Shown here one piece after another: positions 32,713 to 41,384 of a DNA stretch of 64,000 nt. Made by a program: the position numbers and the translations under genes. The DNA comes from Escherichia marmotae (GTDB lineage Bacteria; Pseudomonadota; Gammaproteobacteria; Enterobacterales; Enterobacteriaceae). Positions within the stretch are counted from its first letter, which is position 1. Each line of letters starts with the position of its first letter. The notes beneath the pieces were generated by a model that was not told where the DNA came from, searched no databases, and saw only the letters and a program-made list of their open reading frames with translations. The DNA lies in NCBI RefSeq assembly GCF_002900365.1, contig NZ_CP025979.1, positions 4,216,001 through 4,280,000 on the forward strand. Direction: 5' to 3'.

Positions 32713-33711
32713 ATGGCTAAAACAGTAGAGCAGATAGCCAGCGACCTGAATTTATCGGTTACGACCGTGCGACTGGTGCTAAATGGAAAAGCGGAACAAT
32801 ATCGGATCAGCGTCAAAACCCAAACGCGTATCAATGAATATGTAGAACGCTATGGTTATATCATTAATCATTCCGCCCGCAGTCTTAAACTTAACAAAAC
32901 AGATACATTGGGATTGATTGTTCCCAACATATCCAACGTCTTTTTTGCAACGCTGGCAGAAAAACTCGAACAACGCTGTCGACGTTCCGGATATCAACTT
33001 ACAATCAGTTGTACTTATGATGACGTTGATTATGAAAATAAATTGACTAAAGCATTTATCGCACGAAATGTAGATGGTCTTTTTATTGTCCCTTCGACAC
33101 TGGAAAATCAACAGCATCATTTACGCAAAATTCGTAAACCAATGGTGTTACTCGATCGTGATTTTAAATATACCGATAACGCATTGGTAGAAAGTAATAA
33201 TATTTCTGGCGGTGAAAAACTGACACAAAATATTCTCGAGGCAGGGCAGGCACCAGTATGGTTTTTGCTGGGAGATGCCGGGTTGCCGAGTATCAGCGAT
33301 CGTCTGACTGGCTATTTGAATGCGTTGGCGAAAAAGGGTATTACCCATCGTAATTGGGTGAGGGAAGGCCCGGTAAATACCCCTGAAGGCGGCTATGTCA
33401 TTATGGACAAACTCATTGAAGATCAGGGATGTCCACAGGCATTTATCGCCTCGTCTTTACCTGTGCTTGAAGGCGCTGTTCGCGCGATTCGCGATCGTTT
33501 TGGCGCTGTACCGCCAGAAATCAATATCGGCACTTTCGATGAACATCCCATGCTGGGATTTCTCGCCAATAACGTCTGGTCAATGCAGCAGGATGAAAAT
33601 GCCTGGGCAGAAAAAGCGTTTGAAATGATGTTAAGCGCTATTGAAGAAAGGCCCGTAAAAAAAACGGTCAAAGTAGAAATGAAATTAATTAAGCGCATAA
33701 GAAAAAAATAA
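32713..33711 (+). CDS. LacI-family transcriptional regulator of the imported sugar operon
   Basis: A 332-residue repressor with the LacI HTH (TVEQIASDLNLSVTTVRLVL, residues 4-23, and hinge-helix region NHSARSLKLNKTDTLGLIVP) and a sugar-binding core (NISNVFFATLAEKLEQRCRR; VDGLFIVPS; VLLDRDF; STFDEHP-like GTFDEHPMLGF). The ATG follows GGGAAAGACC, 67 bp after the kinase. The two palindromes at 27117 and 27357 are its likely operators. Effector unknown; a fucose or pentose sugar is plausible. Confidence 0.88.
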   Translation: MAKTVEQIASDLNLSVTTVRLVLNGKAEQYRISVKTQTRINEYVERYGYIINHSARSLKLNKTDTLGLIVPNISNVFFATLAEKLEQRCRRSGYQLTISCTYDDVDYENKLTKAFIARNVDGLFIVPSTLENQQHHLRKIRKPMVLLDRDFKYTDNALVESNNISGGEKLTQNILEAGQAPVWFLLGDAGLPSISDRLTGYLNALAKKGITHRNWVREGPVNTPEGGYVIMDKLIEDQGCPQAFIASSLPVLEGAVRAIRDRFGAVPPEINIGTFDEHPMLGFLANNVWSMQQDENAWAEKAFEMMLSAIEERPVKKTVKVEMKLIKRIRKK

Positions 33712-33729
33712 TAATCGCAGAAAATAAGC

Positions 33730-33763
33730 AGGCTATTGGGCAATAATATTCAATAGCCTTTCC
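33730..33763 (+). terminator. Terminator between the LacI gene and fucA
   Basis: AGGCTATTG, loop of 12 bases, CAATAGCCT and TTTCC. It would separate the imported operon from fucAO, so fucA probably has its own promoter in 33764-33840 or depends on read-through. Confidence 0.75.
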
Positions 33764-33843
33764 TTACTAAAAATAACCCCGTCTTTATTTGCGGTGCTGT
33801 TTTACGCAACAAGGCGAGCTGAACCTGTATCTGGAGAATAGAG

Positions 33844-34491
33844 ATGGAAAGAACACGTTTATCCCGTGAAATAATTGAAACCTGTCTGGAAATGACGCGT
33901 CTTGGGTTAAATCAGGGGACTGCGGGGAATGTCAGCACGCGTTTTGAAAATGGCATGTTGATTACTCCCAGCGGTATTCCTTATGAAAGAATGACGGAAA
34001 ATATGATTGTCTATGTTGATGGCAACGGAAAATACGAAGAAGATAAAATCCCTTCCAGCGAATGGCGTTTCCATATGGCGGCCTACCAAAGCAGACCGGA
34101 TGCCAACGCGGTTGTTCACAACCATGCCGTTCATTGCACGGCAGTTTCCATTCTTAACCGGCCGATCCCCGCCATTCACTACATGATCGCGGCGGCTGGC
34201 GGAAATTCCATTCCTTGCGCACCTTATGCGACCTTTGGGACACGCGAACTTTCCGAACATGTTGCGCTGGCTCTCAAAAATCGTAAAGCAATTCTGCTAC
34301 AACATCATGGGCTTATCGCTTGTGAGGCTAATCTGGAAAAAGCGTTATGGCTGGCGCATGAAGTTGAAGTGCTGGCGCAGCTTTATCTGGCGACCCTGGC
34401 GATTACTGACCCGGTTCCAGTACTGAGCGATGAAGAGATTGCCGTGGTGCTGGAGAAATTCAAAACCTATGGATTACGGATTGAAGAGTAA
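33844..34491 (+). CDS. fucA: L-fuculose-1-phosphate aldolase
   Basis: A class II zinc aldolase splitting L-fuculose-1-P into DHAP and L-lactaldehyde (and D-ribulose-1-P into DHAP and glycolaldehyde). The 215 residues carry Glu73 and zinc ligands His92 and His94 (VVHNHAVHC) and His155 (LLQHHGLIAC). Compared with remembered K-12 FucA, the first 70 residues differ at about 19 positions while the remaining 145 differ at about 4. This is a mosaic pattern that places a recombination joint near codon 70-75. fucO follows 24 bp downstream. Confidence 0.96.
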   Translation: MERTRLSREIIETCLEMTRLGLNQGTAGNVSTRFENGMLITPSGIPYERMTENMIVYVDGNGKYEEDKIPSSEWRFHMAAYQSRPDANAVVHNHAVHCTAVSILNRPIPAIHYMIAAAGGNSIPCAPYATFGTRELSEHVALALKNRKAILLQHHGLIACEANLEKALWLAHEVEVLAQLYLATLAITDPVPVLSDEEIAVVLEKFKTYGLRIEE

Positions 34492-34515
34492 TTTCGTAAA
34501 GCAACAAGGAGAAGG

Positions 34516-35667
34516 ATGATGGCTAACAGAATGATTCTGAACGAAACGGCATGGTTTGGGCGGGGCGCAATTGGCGCTTTAACCGATGAGGTGAAACGCC
34601 GTGGTTATCAGAAGGCGCTGATCGTGACTGATAAAACGCTGGTGCAGTGCGGCGTGGTGGCGAAAGTGACCGATAAGATGGATGCCGCCGGGCTGGCATG
34701 GGCGATTTACGACGGCGTAGTGCCGAATCCGACAATCACCGTAGTCAAAGAAGGGCTGGGTGTATTCCAGAACAGCGGTGCGGATTACCTGATCGCTATT
34801 GGTGGTGGTTCTCCGCAGGATACCTGTAAAGCGATTGGCATCATCAGCAACAACCCGGAGTTTGCCGATGTGCGTAGTCTGGAAGGGCTTTCACCGACCA
34901 ATAAACCCAGCGTACCGATTCTGGCGATCCCCACCACGGCGGGCACTGCGGCGGAAGTGACCATTAACTATGTAATTACTGACGAAGAAAAACGGCGCAA
35001 GTTTGTTTGCGTTGATCCGCATGATATCCCGCAGGTGGCGTTTATTGATGCTGACATGATGGATGGTATGCCACCGGCGCTGAAAGCCGCGACCGGTGTC
35101 GATGCGCTGACTCATGCCATCGAGGGGTATATTACGCGTGGTGCGTGGGCGCTGACCGATGCGTTGCATATTAAAGCCATTGAAATTATTGCCGGGGCGC
35201 TGCGGGGATCGGTTGCCGGTGATAAGGATGCCGGAGAACAGATGGCGCTCGGACAGTATGTCGCGGGCATGGGCTTCTCGAACGTTGGGTTGGGGCTGGT
35301 GCATGGTATGGCGCACCCGCTGGGCGCGTTTTATAACACCCCGCACGGTGTTGCGAACGCCATTCTGTTACCGCATGTTATGCGCTATAACGCCGAATTT
35401 TCCGGCGAGAAGTACCGCGATATTGCGCGCGTAATGGGCGTGAAAGTGGAAGGCATGAGCCTGGAAGAGGCGCGTAATGCTGCTGTTGACGCGGTGTTTG
35501 CTCTCAATCGTGATGTAGGTATTCCGCCACATTTGCGTGATGTTGGTGTACGCAAGGAAGACATTCCGGCACTGGCGCAGGCGGCTCTGGACGATGTTTG
35601 TACCGGTGGCAACCCGCGTGAAGCAACGCTTGAGGATATTGTAGAGCTTTACCATACCGCCTGGTAA
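34516..35667 (+). CDS. fucO: L-1,2-propanediol oxidoreductase (lactaldehyde reductase)
   Basis: An iron-dependent group III alcohol dehydrogenase that reduces L-lactaldehyde to propanediol anaerobically. The 383 residues (or 382 from the second ATG) show the NAD site IGGGSPQDTCKAIG, the iron ligands in DALTHAIEGYITRG and HGMAHPLGAFYNTPHG. Strong ribosome site AAGGAGAAGG. It matches K-12 closely, so the imported block ended before this gene. Confidence 0.97.
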   Translation: MMANRMILNETAWFGRGAIGALTDEVKRRGYQKALIVTDKTLVQCGVVAKVTDKMDAAGLAWAIYDGVVPNPTITVVKEGLGVFQNSGADYLIAIGGGSPQDTCKAIGIISNNPEFADVRSLEGLSPTNKPSVPILAIPTTAGTAAEVTINYVITDEEKRRKFVCVDPHDIPQVAFIDADMMDGMPPALKAATGVDALTHAIEGYITRGAWALTDALHIKAIEIIAGALRGSVAGDKDAGEQMALGQYVAGMGFSNVGLGLVHGMAHPLGAFYNTPHGVANAILLPHVMRYNAEFSGEKYRDIARVMGVKVEGMSLEEARNAAVDAVFALNRDVGIPPHLRDVGVRKEDIPALAQAALDDVCTGGNPREATLEDIVELYHTAW

Positions 35668-35683
35668 TTGCGCTGATGTGATA

Positions 35684-35723
35684 ATGCCGGATGCGACGCT
35701 GGCGCGTCTTATCCGGCCTACAC
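35684..35723. repeat. REP unit after fucO
   Basis: ATGCCGGATGCGACGCTGGC...CGTCTTATCCGGCCTAC palindrome between the convergent genes fucO and xni. Confidence 0.8.
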
Positions 35724-35770
35724 GGTCATGAAATTCAATGGGGTGTTAATCGGTAGCATCCGGTATCTCT

Positions 35771-36526
35771 TTACCGTACCAACCGTAATTGCTGTAAATT
35801 GCCGTCGATATGCAAATCAGTTTGTAAGCGGGCAATATCGCGGCACAGAAACGCCATCTCTTTATGTACTTCTAATTTTTTGCGCCACTTTTCGGCAACC
35901 GTGTCGAGATTCTCATAAATTCCTTCCAGACTCTGAAACTCGACCAGCAACTGCGTGGCGCTTTTCGGGCCAATCCCTGCAACACCCGGCACCTTTGAAC
36001 TGCTGATCCCCGCCAGCCCCCAGTAATCGGGCAACTGTTGCGGTTGAACGCCAAATTCTTTATCGATAAACGGCGCATCCAGCCAGCGTTTCTGGAAGTA
36101 ATCGCGAATGCGCAACGTTGGCGAAAGTAGCTGGCAGTAGCCTTTATCTGTCGAAACAATGGTTGCCTGATGCCCGGCCTGAGTCACTTTGACCGCCAGC
36201 GTAGCGGCTAAGTCATCGGCTTCGTTGCCGCTGGCTGACCAGCACGGGACGCCGCGTTGCTCAAAGGCGGCGCGTAATGCAGGCATTTCGTTGTGCAACT
36301 CTTCCGGCATTGGTGGGCGACCCGCTTTGTAATCCGGTAAACGTTGATGACGCCAGCCGCTACTGCGGTTTTCATCATCAAAAACGGCGACCGCGTGGGT
36401 TGGCTGGCTGTGCATAATAAGTTGATCGAGAGCGTGCTGGCAGGTCTCCACGCAGGGCGAACCCTGAACGGCATGAATGCGACGGATAAGATTCAGTGCA
36501 TCGACGATAAGCAAATGAACAGCCAC
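35771..36526 (-). CDS. xni: Flap endonuclease-like protein Xni (ExoIX)
   Basis: A 251-residue relative of the 5'-nuclease domain of DNA polymerase I (PIN-like fold) acting on flap DNA. I start at the GTG after a GGGGG site (VAVHLLIVDALNLIRRIHAV); the 281-codon frame has a non-conserved leader. Acidic metal-site motifs are HAVAVFDDENRSSGWRHQRL, GNEADDLAATLAV and STDKGYCQLL; the HhH region is GIGPKSATQLLVEF. ExoIX lacks some acidic residues of Pol I and has weaker activity. Confidence 0.95.
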   Translation of the reverse strand: MAVHLLIVDALNLIRRIHAVQGSPCVETCQHALDQLIMHSQPTHAVAVFDDENRSSGWRHQRLPDYKAGRPPMPEELHNEMPALRAAFEQRGVPCWSASGNEADDLAATLAVKVTQAGHQATIVSTDKGYCQLLSPTLRIRDYFQKRWLDAPFIDKEFGVQPQQLPDYWGLAGISSSKVPGVAGIGPKSATQLLVEFQSLEGIYENLDTVAEKWRKKLEVHKEMAFLCRDIARLQTDLHIDGNLQQLRLVR

Positions 36527-36603
36527 GATAACCCCCTTAAAGATCAGGCGATAAGGGTAACATTCGATACCGGAACAGGCTACGGCTGGATGAGAAAACA
36601 GGA

Positions 36604-36628
36604 AGAGGCCTCGCAAAACGAGGCCTCT
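36604..36628 (-). terminator. Terminator after sdaB
   Basis: Perfect stem AGAGGCCTCG-CAAAA-CGAGGCCTCT, followed on the minus strand by a T-rich tract (TTCCTGTTTTCTC). Confidence 0.8.
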
Positions 36629-36637
36629 GGAGAGAGA

Positions 36638-38005
36638 TTAATCGCAGGCAACGATTTTCATCGCCAGGCCGCCGCGAGATGTTTCGCGGTACTTGGCATT
36701 CATGTCTTTACCTGTTTCGTACATGGTTTCGATAACTTTATCGAGGCATACGCGTGGCTCGCTGGTACGGCGCAGTGCCATACGTGCAGCGTTCACTGCT
36801 TTCACTGCTGCAATAGCATTACGCTCGATGCACGGCACCTGTACCTGTCCGGCGACCGGGTCACAAGTCAGGCCGAGGTTATGCTCCATAGCGATTTCCG
36901 CCGCGATGCACACCTGCGCCGGGCTTGCGCCTAACAGTTCAGCCAGGCCAGCCGCAGCCATAGAGCACGCCACACCAACTTCACCCTGGCAACCCACTTC
37001 GGCACCAGAAATCGAGGCGTTCATCTTATAAAGAGAACCAATCGCGCTGGCAACCAGCAGATAACGAGCCAGTGAGTTAGCGTTCACTTCGCGGATAAAC
37101 TTGTCGTAGTATGCCAGCACCGCCGGGATAATTCCGCACGCGCCGTTAGTCGGCGCAGTAACCACTCGACCACCTGCTGCGTTTTCTTCGTTTACCGCCA
37201 GTGCGAACATGTTGATCCAGTCGACAACCGCCATTGGGTCAGTTGTGGTCTTATCCTGGCTAACCAGCATTCGACGCAGCGCCGCCGCACGACGTGGAAC
37301 GCGCAGTTTGCCTGGCAACACGCCTTCGGTGGAAATACCGCGCTCAATACCGCCGCGCATCACTTCCCAGACGTTCGCCAGATGCTGTTCCAGCTCTTCT
37401 TTGCTGTGCAGCGCCAGCTCGTTTTTCATCATCAGGCCAGAGAGTGACAGACCAGTTTCCTGGCAATGTTTTTGCAGGTCGGCTGCTGAACTGTAAGGAT
37501 AGGGAACTTCAACCGGTGCGCTATCCTGCTGACCAAAATGTTCTTCATCAACGATAAAGCCACCGCCGATGGAGTAGTAAGTCTGACTGTAAACAACTTT
37601 GTCGCCTGCCAGAGCGGTGATGCGCATACCATTCTCATGCAGAGAAAGGTTGTCTGCATGGAAGTTCATGCACTGATCAACCGGGAACTCCACTTCGTGC
37701 TGACCGTTTGCCAGCATCAGACGACCGTGAGTATTCACATCCTGAATAAAACCAGGGATAGAGTCGATATCCACGGTATCTGGCAGATTACCCGCCAGAC
37801 CCATAATAATGGCGATATCCGTGTGGTGGCCTTTACCGGTCAGAGAGAGTGAGCCGTAGACGTCAACCACCACGCGGGTTACGTCTTTCAGCAGATTACG
37901 GGCAATCAGATCGTCGGTAAATTGTTTACCCGCTTTCATCGGTCCAACGGTATGAGAGCTGGAAGGGCCAATGCCGATTTTGAAAATATCGAATACGCTA
38001 ATCAT
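36638..38005 (-). CDS. sdaB: L-serine deaminase II
   Basis: A [4Fe-4S] enzyme that deaminates L-serine to pyruvate and ammonia. The 455 residues start MISVFDIFKIGIGPSSSHTV; the SSSHTVGPMKAGK motif and the cluster cysteines in TNGACGIIPAVLAYY, GCQGEVGVACSMAAA and LGLTCDPVAGQVQVPCIERN are visible. It is downstream of sdaC, the serine transporter, in one operon. Confidence 0.97.
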   Translation of the reverse strand: MISVFDIFKIGIGPSSSHTVGPMKAGKQFTDDLIARNLLKDVTRVVVDVYGSLSLTGKGHHTDIAIIMGLAGNLPDTVDIDSIPGFIQDVNTHGRLMLANGQHEVEFPVDQCMNFHADNLSLHENGMRITALAGDKVVYSQTYYSIGGGFIVDEEHFGQQDSAPVEVPYPYSSAADLQKHCQETGLSLSGLMMKNELALHSKEELEQHLANVWEVMRGGIERGISTEGVLPGKLRVPRRAAALRRMLVSQDKTTTDPMAVVDWINMFALAVNEENAAGGRVVTAPTNGACGIIPAVLAYYDKFIREVNANSLARYLLVASAIGSLYKMNASISGAEVGCQGEVGVACSMAAAGLAELLGASPAQVCIAAEIAMEHNLGLTCDPVAGQVQVPCIERNAIAAVKAVNAARMALRRTSEPRVCLDKVIETMYETGKDMNAKYRETSRGGLAMKIVACD

Positions 38006-38034
38006 AGGAAATACATCGCGTTAAAACGGAGGAA

Positions 38035-38054
38035 GCGCCGCCCGAAAGCGGCGC
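38035..38054 (-). terminator. GC-rich hairpin between sdaC and sdaB
   Basis: GCGCCGC-CCGAAA-GCGGCGC without a T run, in the 57-bp gap of the sdaCB operon. Probably an attenuator or RNA-stability element and not a full stop. Confidence 0.5.
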
Positions 38055-38062
38055 GAAAGGAC

Positions 38063-39352
38063 TTAGCTGAACAGAGAGTAGAAGATTGCGGAGATAGCAA
38101 TCAGACCCATCACGACAACGAATACGTTGCTGATGTGACCGCTGTACTTACGCATTGCCGGTACTTTCTGGATTGCGTACATCGGCATCAGGAACAGGAT
38201 CATCGCGATGATTGGGCCGCCCAGGGTTTCAATCATACCCAGGATGCTCGGGTTCAGGGTGGCAACAATCCAGGTTGTTACCAGCATGAACAGTGCAGTG
38301 ATACGGTTCAGCTTGTTGATTTCAATAGACTTACCTTTACCACGCAGTGATTTAATCACCATACCGTTGAAGCCTTCACGCGCGCCCAGGTAGTGGCCGA
38401 GGAAGGATTTGGTGATGGCAATCATCGCGATAATCGGTGCCATCCACGCGATAATCGGCGCATTAAAGTGGTTAGCCAGGTAAGACAGAATCGAGATGTT
38501 CTGTTCTTTTGCCGCAGCCAGGTCTGCCGGAGACAGGCTCAGTACGCAGCTAAAGACGAAGAACATAACGGTCAGCACCATCATGATGTGTGCGAATGCC
38601 AGGATCTTAGAGCATTTCTGTTCTGCCATATCGCCGTACTCTTCACGCTTCGCAACGGCGAAAGAAGAGATGATCGGAGAGTGGTTGAACGAGAACACCA
38701 TGACCGGAATCGCCAGCCACAGAGTCATCCACAGACCGTTACCGGTAGAAGCTGCAGTATCCAGAGACAGAGTTTCCAGCGCCGCGCCGTTCCACTGTGG
38801 GATCAGGTACAGAGCCAGCAGCATCAGAACTGCAACGAACGGGAATACCAGGATGCTCATTGCTTTAACGATCATCTGCTCACCGAAGCGAACGATGGTC
38901 ATCATACCCACGATCAGGATCAGTGACAGAATCGCACGTGGCGGCGGTGTCATGCCCAGTTGGTGGGCCATGAAGCTTTCTACTGTGTTAGTGATTGCCA
39001 CGCTGTACACCAGCAGGATCGGGTAAATAGCAAAGAAGTACAGCAGGGTAATCAGTTTACCTGCGCCAACACCAAAGTGTTCTTCTACAACCTCGGTGAT
39101 GTCTTCGCCCGGATTTTTACCAGACAGTACGAAGCGAGTCAGGCCGCGGTGAGCAAAAAACGTCATCGGAAACGCAAGGATGGCCATGATGATCAGCGGG
39201 ATCATACCGCCAACACCGGCGTTGATTGGCAGGAACAGTACACCCGCGCCGATTGCTGTACCATAAAGGCCCAGCATCCACATGGTGTCTGTCTTGCGCC
39301 AGGCACTGCGAGAGTCTTTCGACGCAATCGTGCTGGTTTGAGTTGTTTCCAT
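38063..39352 (-). CDS. sdaC: Serine:proton symporter SdaC
   Basis: A 429-residue inner-membrane transporter of the HAAAP family with about 11 hydrophobic helices, starting METTQTSTIASKDSRSAWRK; the first is MLGLYGTAIGAGVLFLPINA. It imports serine for SdaB and, by literature, is the receptor of phage C1. First gene of sdaCB. Confidence 0.96.
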   Translation of the reverse strand: METTQTSTIASKDSRSAWRKTDTMWMLGLYGTAIGAGVLFLPINAGVGGMIPLIIMAILAFPMTFFAHRGLTRFVLSGKNPGEDITEVVEEHFGVGAGKLITLLYFFAIYPILLVYSVAITNTVESFMAHQLGMTPPPRAILSLILIVGMMTIVRFGEQMIVKAMSILVFPFVAVLMLLALYLIPQWNGAALETLSLDTAASTGNGLWMTLWLAIPVMVFSFNHSPIISSFAVAKREEYGDMAEQKCSKILAFAHIMMVLTVMFFVFSCVLSLSPADLAAAKEQNISILSYLANHFNAPIIAWMAPIIAMIAITKSFLGHYLGAREGFNGMVIKSLRGKGKSIEINKLNRITALFMLVTTWIVATLNPSILGMIETLGGPIIAMILFLMPMYAIQKVPAMRKYSGHISNVFVVVMGLIAISAIFYSLFS

Positions 39353-39512
39353 CTATTTCTCCTGGAGGAATGCAAATAATTCAGCTTTTAGCCAGTTCAG
39401 CCCGGGAAGGTGCCTGGCCGTAAAAATGAAATCTGTCTATCGGCGATGGCTCAATCATTTTCCGCCGTAATAATTTGAGGGCGGAAAGATACACACAACT
39501 TATGTCTCTATC

Positions 39513-39528
39513 AGTGATCTTGATCTCA
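39513..39528. promoter_or_regulatory. Candidate CRP site upstream of sdaC
   Basis: AGTGA-TCTTGA-TCTCA matches 8 of 10 half-site bases of the CRP consensus. sdaC is known to be CRP- and Lrp-controlled. The remaining 39353-39870 is AT-rich leader and promoter DNA in which I see no gene. Confidence 0.35.
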
Positions 39529-39869
39529 AATACAATAATCTACTTGGAAGATAGATAATCCCAACGCTTTACTCTGTAAATCAAAAGTAAAAGAGAATTT
39601 AAGGGCGATATTTGCCCACTAAACGACATCTGTTTTCTTCCGGGGCGCGCAATATATGTAGGTTGAACTGAAAAAATCAATACTTTTAGTTAATCATGAT
39701 GAGATTTTATTTTTATCAGCGATAAAATGCGGTTTATAAAAGCAGGTAAACGTTTGCGTTACAATATAAATTGTATGACATATTGATGTTGGTGATATTA
39801 ATTGCATGATGACGTGCTGAAATATTCAGATGGAAAATGAAATAGATTGCTTAGTGAGTGACCTGGGAG

Positions 39870-39898
39870 AACAAAACCCGGCAACGATCGTTACCGGG
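39870..39898 (-). terminator. Terminator after ppnN
   Basis: On the minus strand CCCGGTAACG-ATCG-TTGCCGGG followed by TTTTGTTCTCC, 11 bp past the ppnN stop. Confidence 0.8.
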
Positions 39899-39908
39899 AG
39901 AAGGGAGA

Positions 39909-41273
39909 TTAAGTGCAGATTTCGTAGCAAGGGATATAGGCAGAGCCAGGCAACTTCATACGATGCTGGGCGACAAACCCCTGAAGCAGGTCGTCCATAC
40001 GACGCATAATCTCTTTATCGCCGTTGATTTTGTAAGGGCCAAACTCTTCAATGGCGCGAATACCGACTTCTTTCACGTTACCCGCAACAATACCGGAGAA
40101 TGCTCGACGCAGATCGGCGGCCAGCACTTCAACGGGTTGATCCGGGTAAAGCTTCAGATTGGCCATGTTCTCGTGAGACGGCTCAAACGGCATTTGCAGA
40201 TCTGGCGCAATGCGCATTGACCAGTTAAAGCTGTACGCATCGCCGGTATCGCGACGGTTTTCTTTCACCAGCGGCATCGCTTTTTTCATCTGACGTGCTA
40301 CTTCGGCAGCGTCATCAATAATGATGCGATAATGGCGGCGCGCGTTTTCTCCCAGCGTATGTACGACAAATTCGTCCAGTACGCGGAAGTAGTCGGCGCT
40401 TTCTTTCGGCCCGGTGAGGATCAACGGTAAAACCTGATCTTTGTTGGCCGGATTCATTAAAATTCCCAGCAAGTACAGCAACTCTTCTGCCGTACCCACA
40501 CCACCCGGGAAAATAATGATGCCGTGAGCGATACGCACAAACGCTTCAAGACGTTTTTCGATATCCGGCATGATGATCAGTTCGTTGACCAGTGGGTTAG
40601 GCGGTTCAGCGGCGATAATCGACGGTTCTGTCATGCCAATAAAACGACTGTCTTTGTAACGCTGCTGAGCGTGACCTACTGCTGCACCTTTCATCGGCGC
40701 TTCCATTGCTCCTGGACCGCAGCCGGTGCAGATATTCAGCTCGCGAAGCCCCAGTTGATTACCAACGCGCCGTGCATACAGATATTCGTTTTCATTGATG
40801 GAGTGACCGCCCCAGCACACCACCATATTCGGTGCTTCGCCTACATGCAGCGCGCGCGCGTTGCGCAATATAGAAAAGACCAGATTAGTAATGTGGACAG
40901 AGTTGTCGAGATTCAGATTGGGAAAACGAACGGTGTTATGGATTTGCCCGTAGACGAAGAGAATGTCGCGCAGAACCGCAAACAAGTTGGCCTGTAAGGC
41001 GCGGATAATGCGCCCATCGACGAAAGCTTCTTCCGGAGGGTTGATCAGTTCCAGCTTAACACCGCGTTCACGGCGCAACACGTTAATGTCGAAATTTTCA
41101 AAACGGGATAGCAATTCTTTGCTGTTATCGGTGAGGCTACCGGAGTTCAGAACGGCAAGTGAACAGTTGCGAAACAGTTGATAGAGGTCGCTGCTGGCGG
41201 TGCGTTTAAGCATGTCCACCTCCAACTGCGACAACATATCCATGGAGCCAAGTGGGCTAATATGTGTAATCAA
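39909..41273 (-). CDS. ppnN: Pyrimidine/purine nucleotide 5'-monophosphate nucleosidase
   Basis: PpnN (YgdH) hydrolyses nucleotide monophosphates to base and ribose-5-phosphate and is a known (p)ppGpp-binding enzyme. The start is a TTG giving 454 residues (LITHISPLGSMDMLSQLEVD) with GGAG nine bases upstream; an ATG 7 codons further upstream is possible. LOG-type motifs: VVCWGGHSINENEYLY, GCGPGAMEAPMKGA and PGGVGTAEELLYLLG, with extra N- and C-terminal domains that gate the active site. Confidence 0.95.
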   Translation of the reverse strand: MITHISPLGSMDMLSQLEVDMLKRTASSDLYQLFRNCSLAVLNSGSLTDNSKELLSRFENFDINVLRRERGVKLELINPPEEAFVDGRIIRALQANLFAVLRDILFVYGQIHNTVRFPNLNLDNSVHITNLVFSILRNARALHVGEAPNMVVCWGGHSINENEYLYARRVGNQLGLRELNICTGCGPGAMEAPMKGAAVGHAQQRYKDSRFIGMTEPSIIAAEPPNPLVNELIIMPDIEKRLEAFVRIAHGIIIFPGGVGTAEELLYLLGILMNPANKDQVLPLILTGPKESADYFRVLDEFVVHTLGENARRHYRIIIDDAAEVARQMKKAMPLVKENRRDTGDAYSFNWSMRIAPDLQMPFEPSHENMANLKLYPDQPVEVLAADLRRAFSGIVAGNVKEVGIRAIEEFGPYKINGDKEIMRRMDDLLQGFVAQHRMKLPGSAYIPCYEICT

Positions 41274-41384
41274 GAAAAACTCCTTATGGGACAATTATTG
41301 TCATTCCCTTTGATTACAATAGCCCTGCCTGATGGCCTTTCACAACTCTATGCTTGAATCCAGCACGCAAAACTGAAAAAAAAT

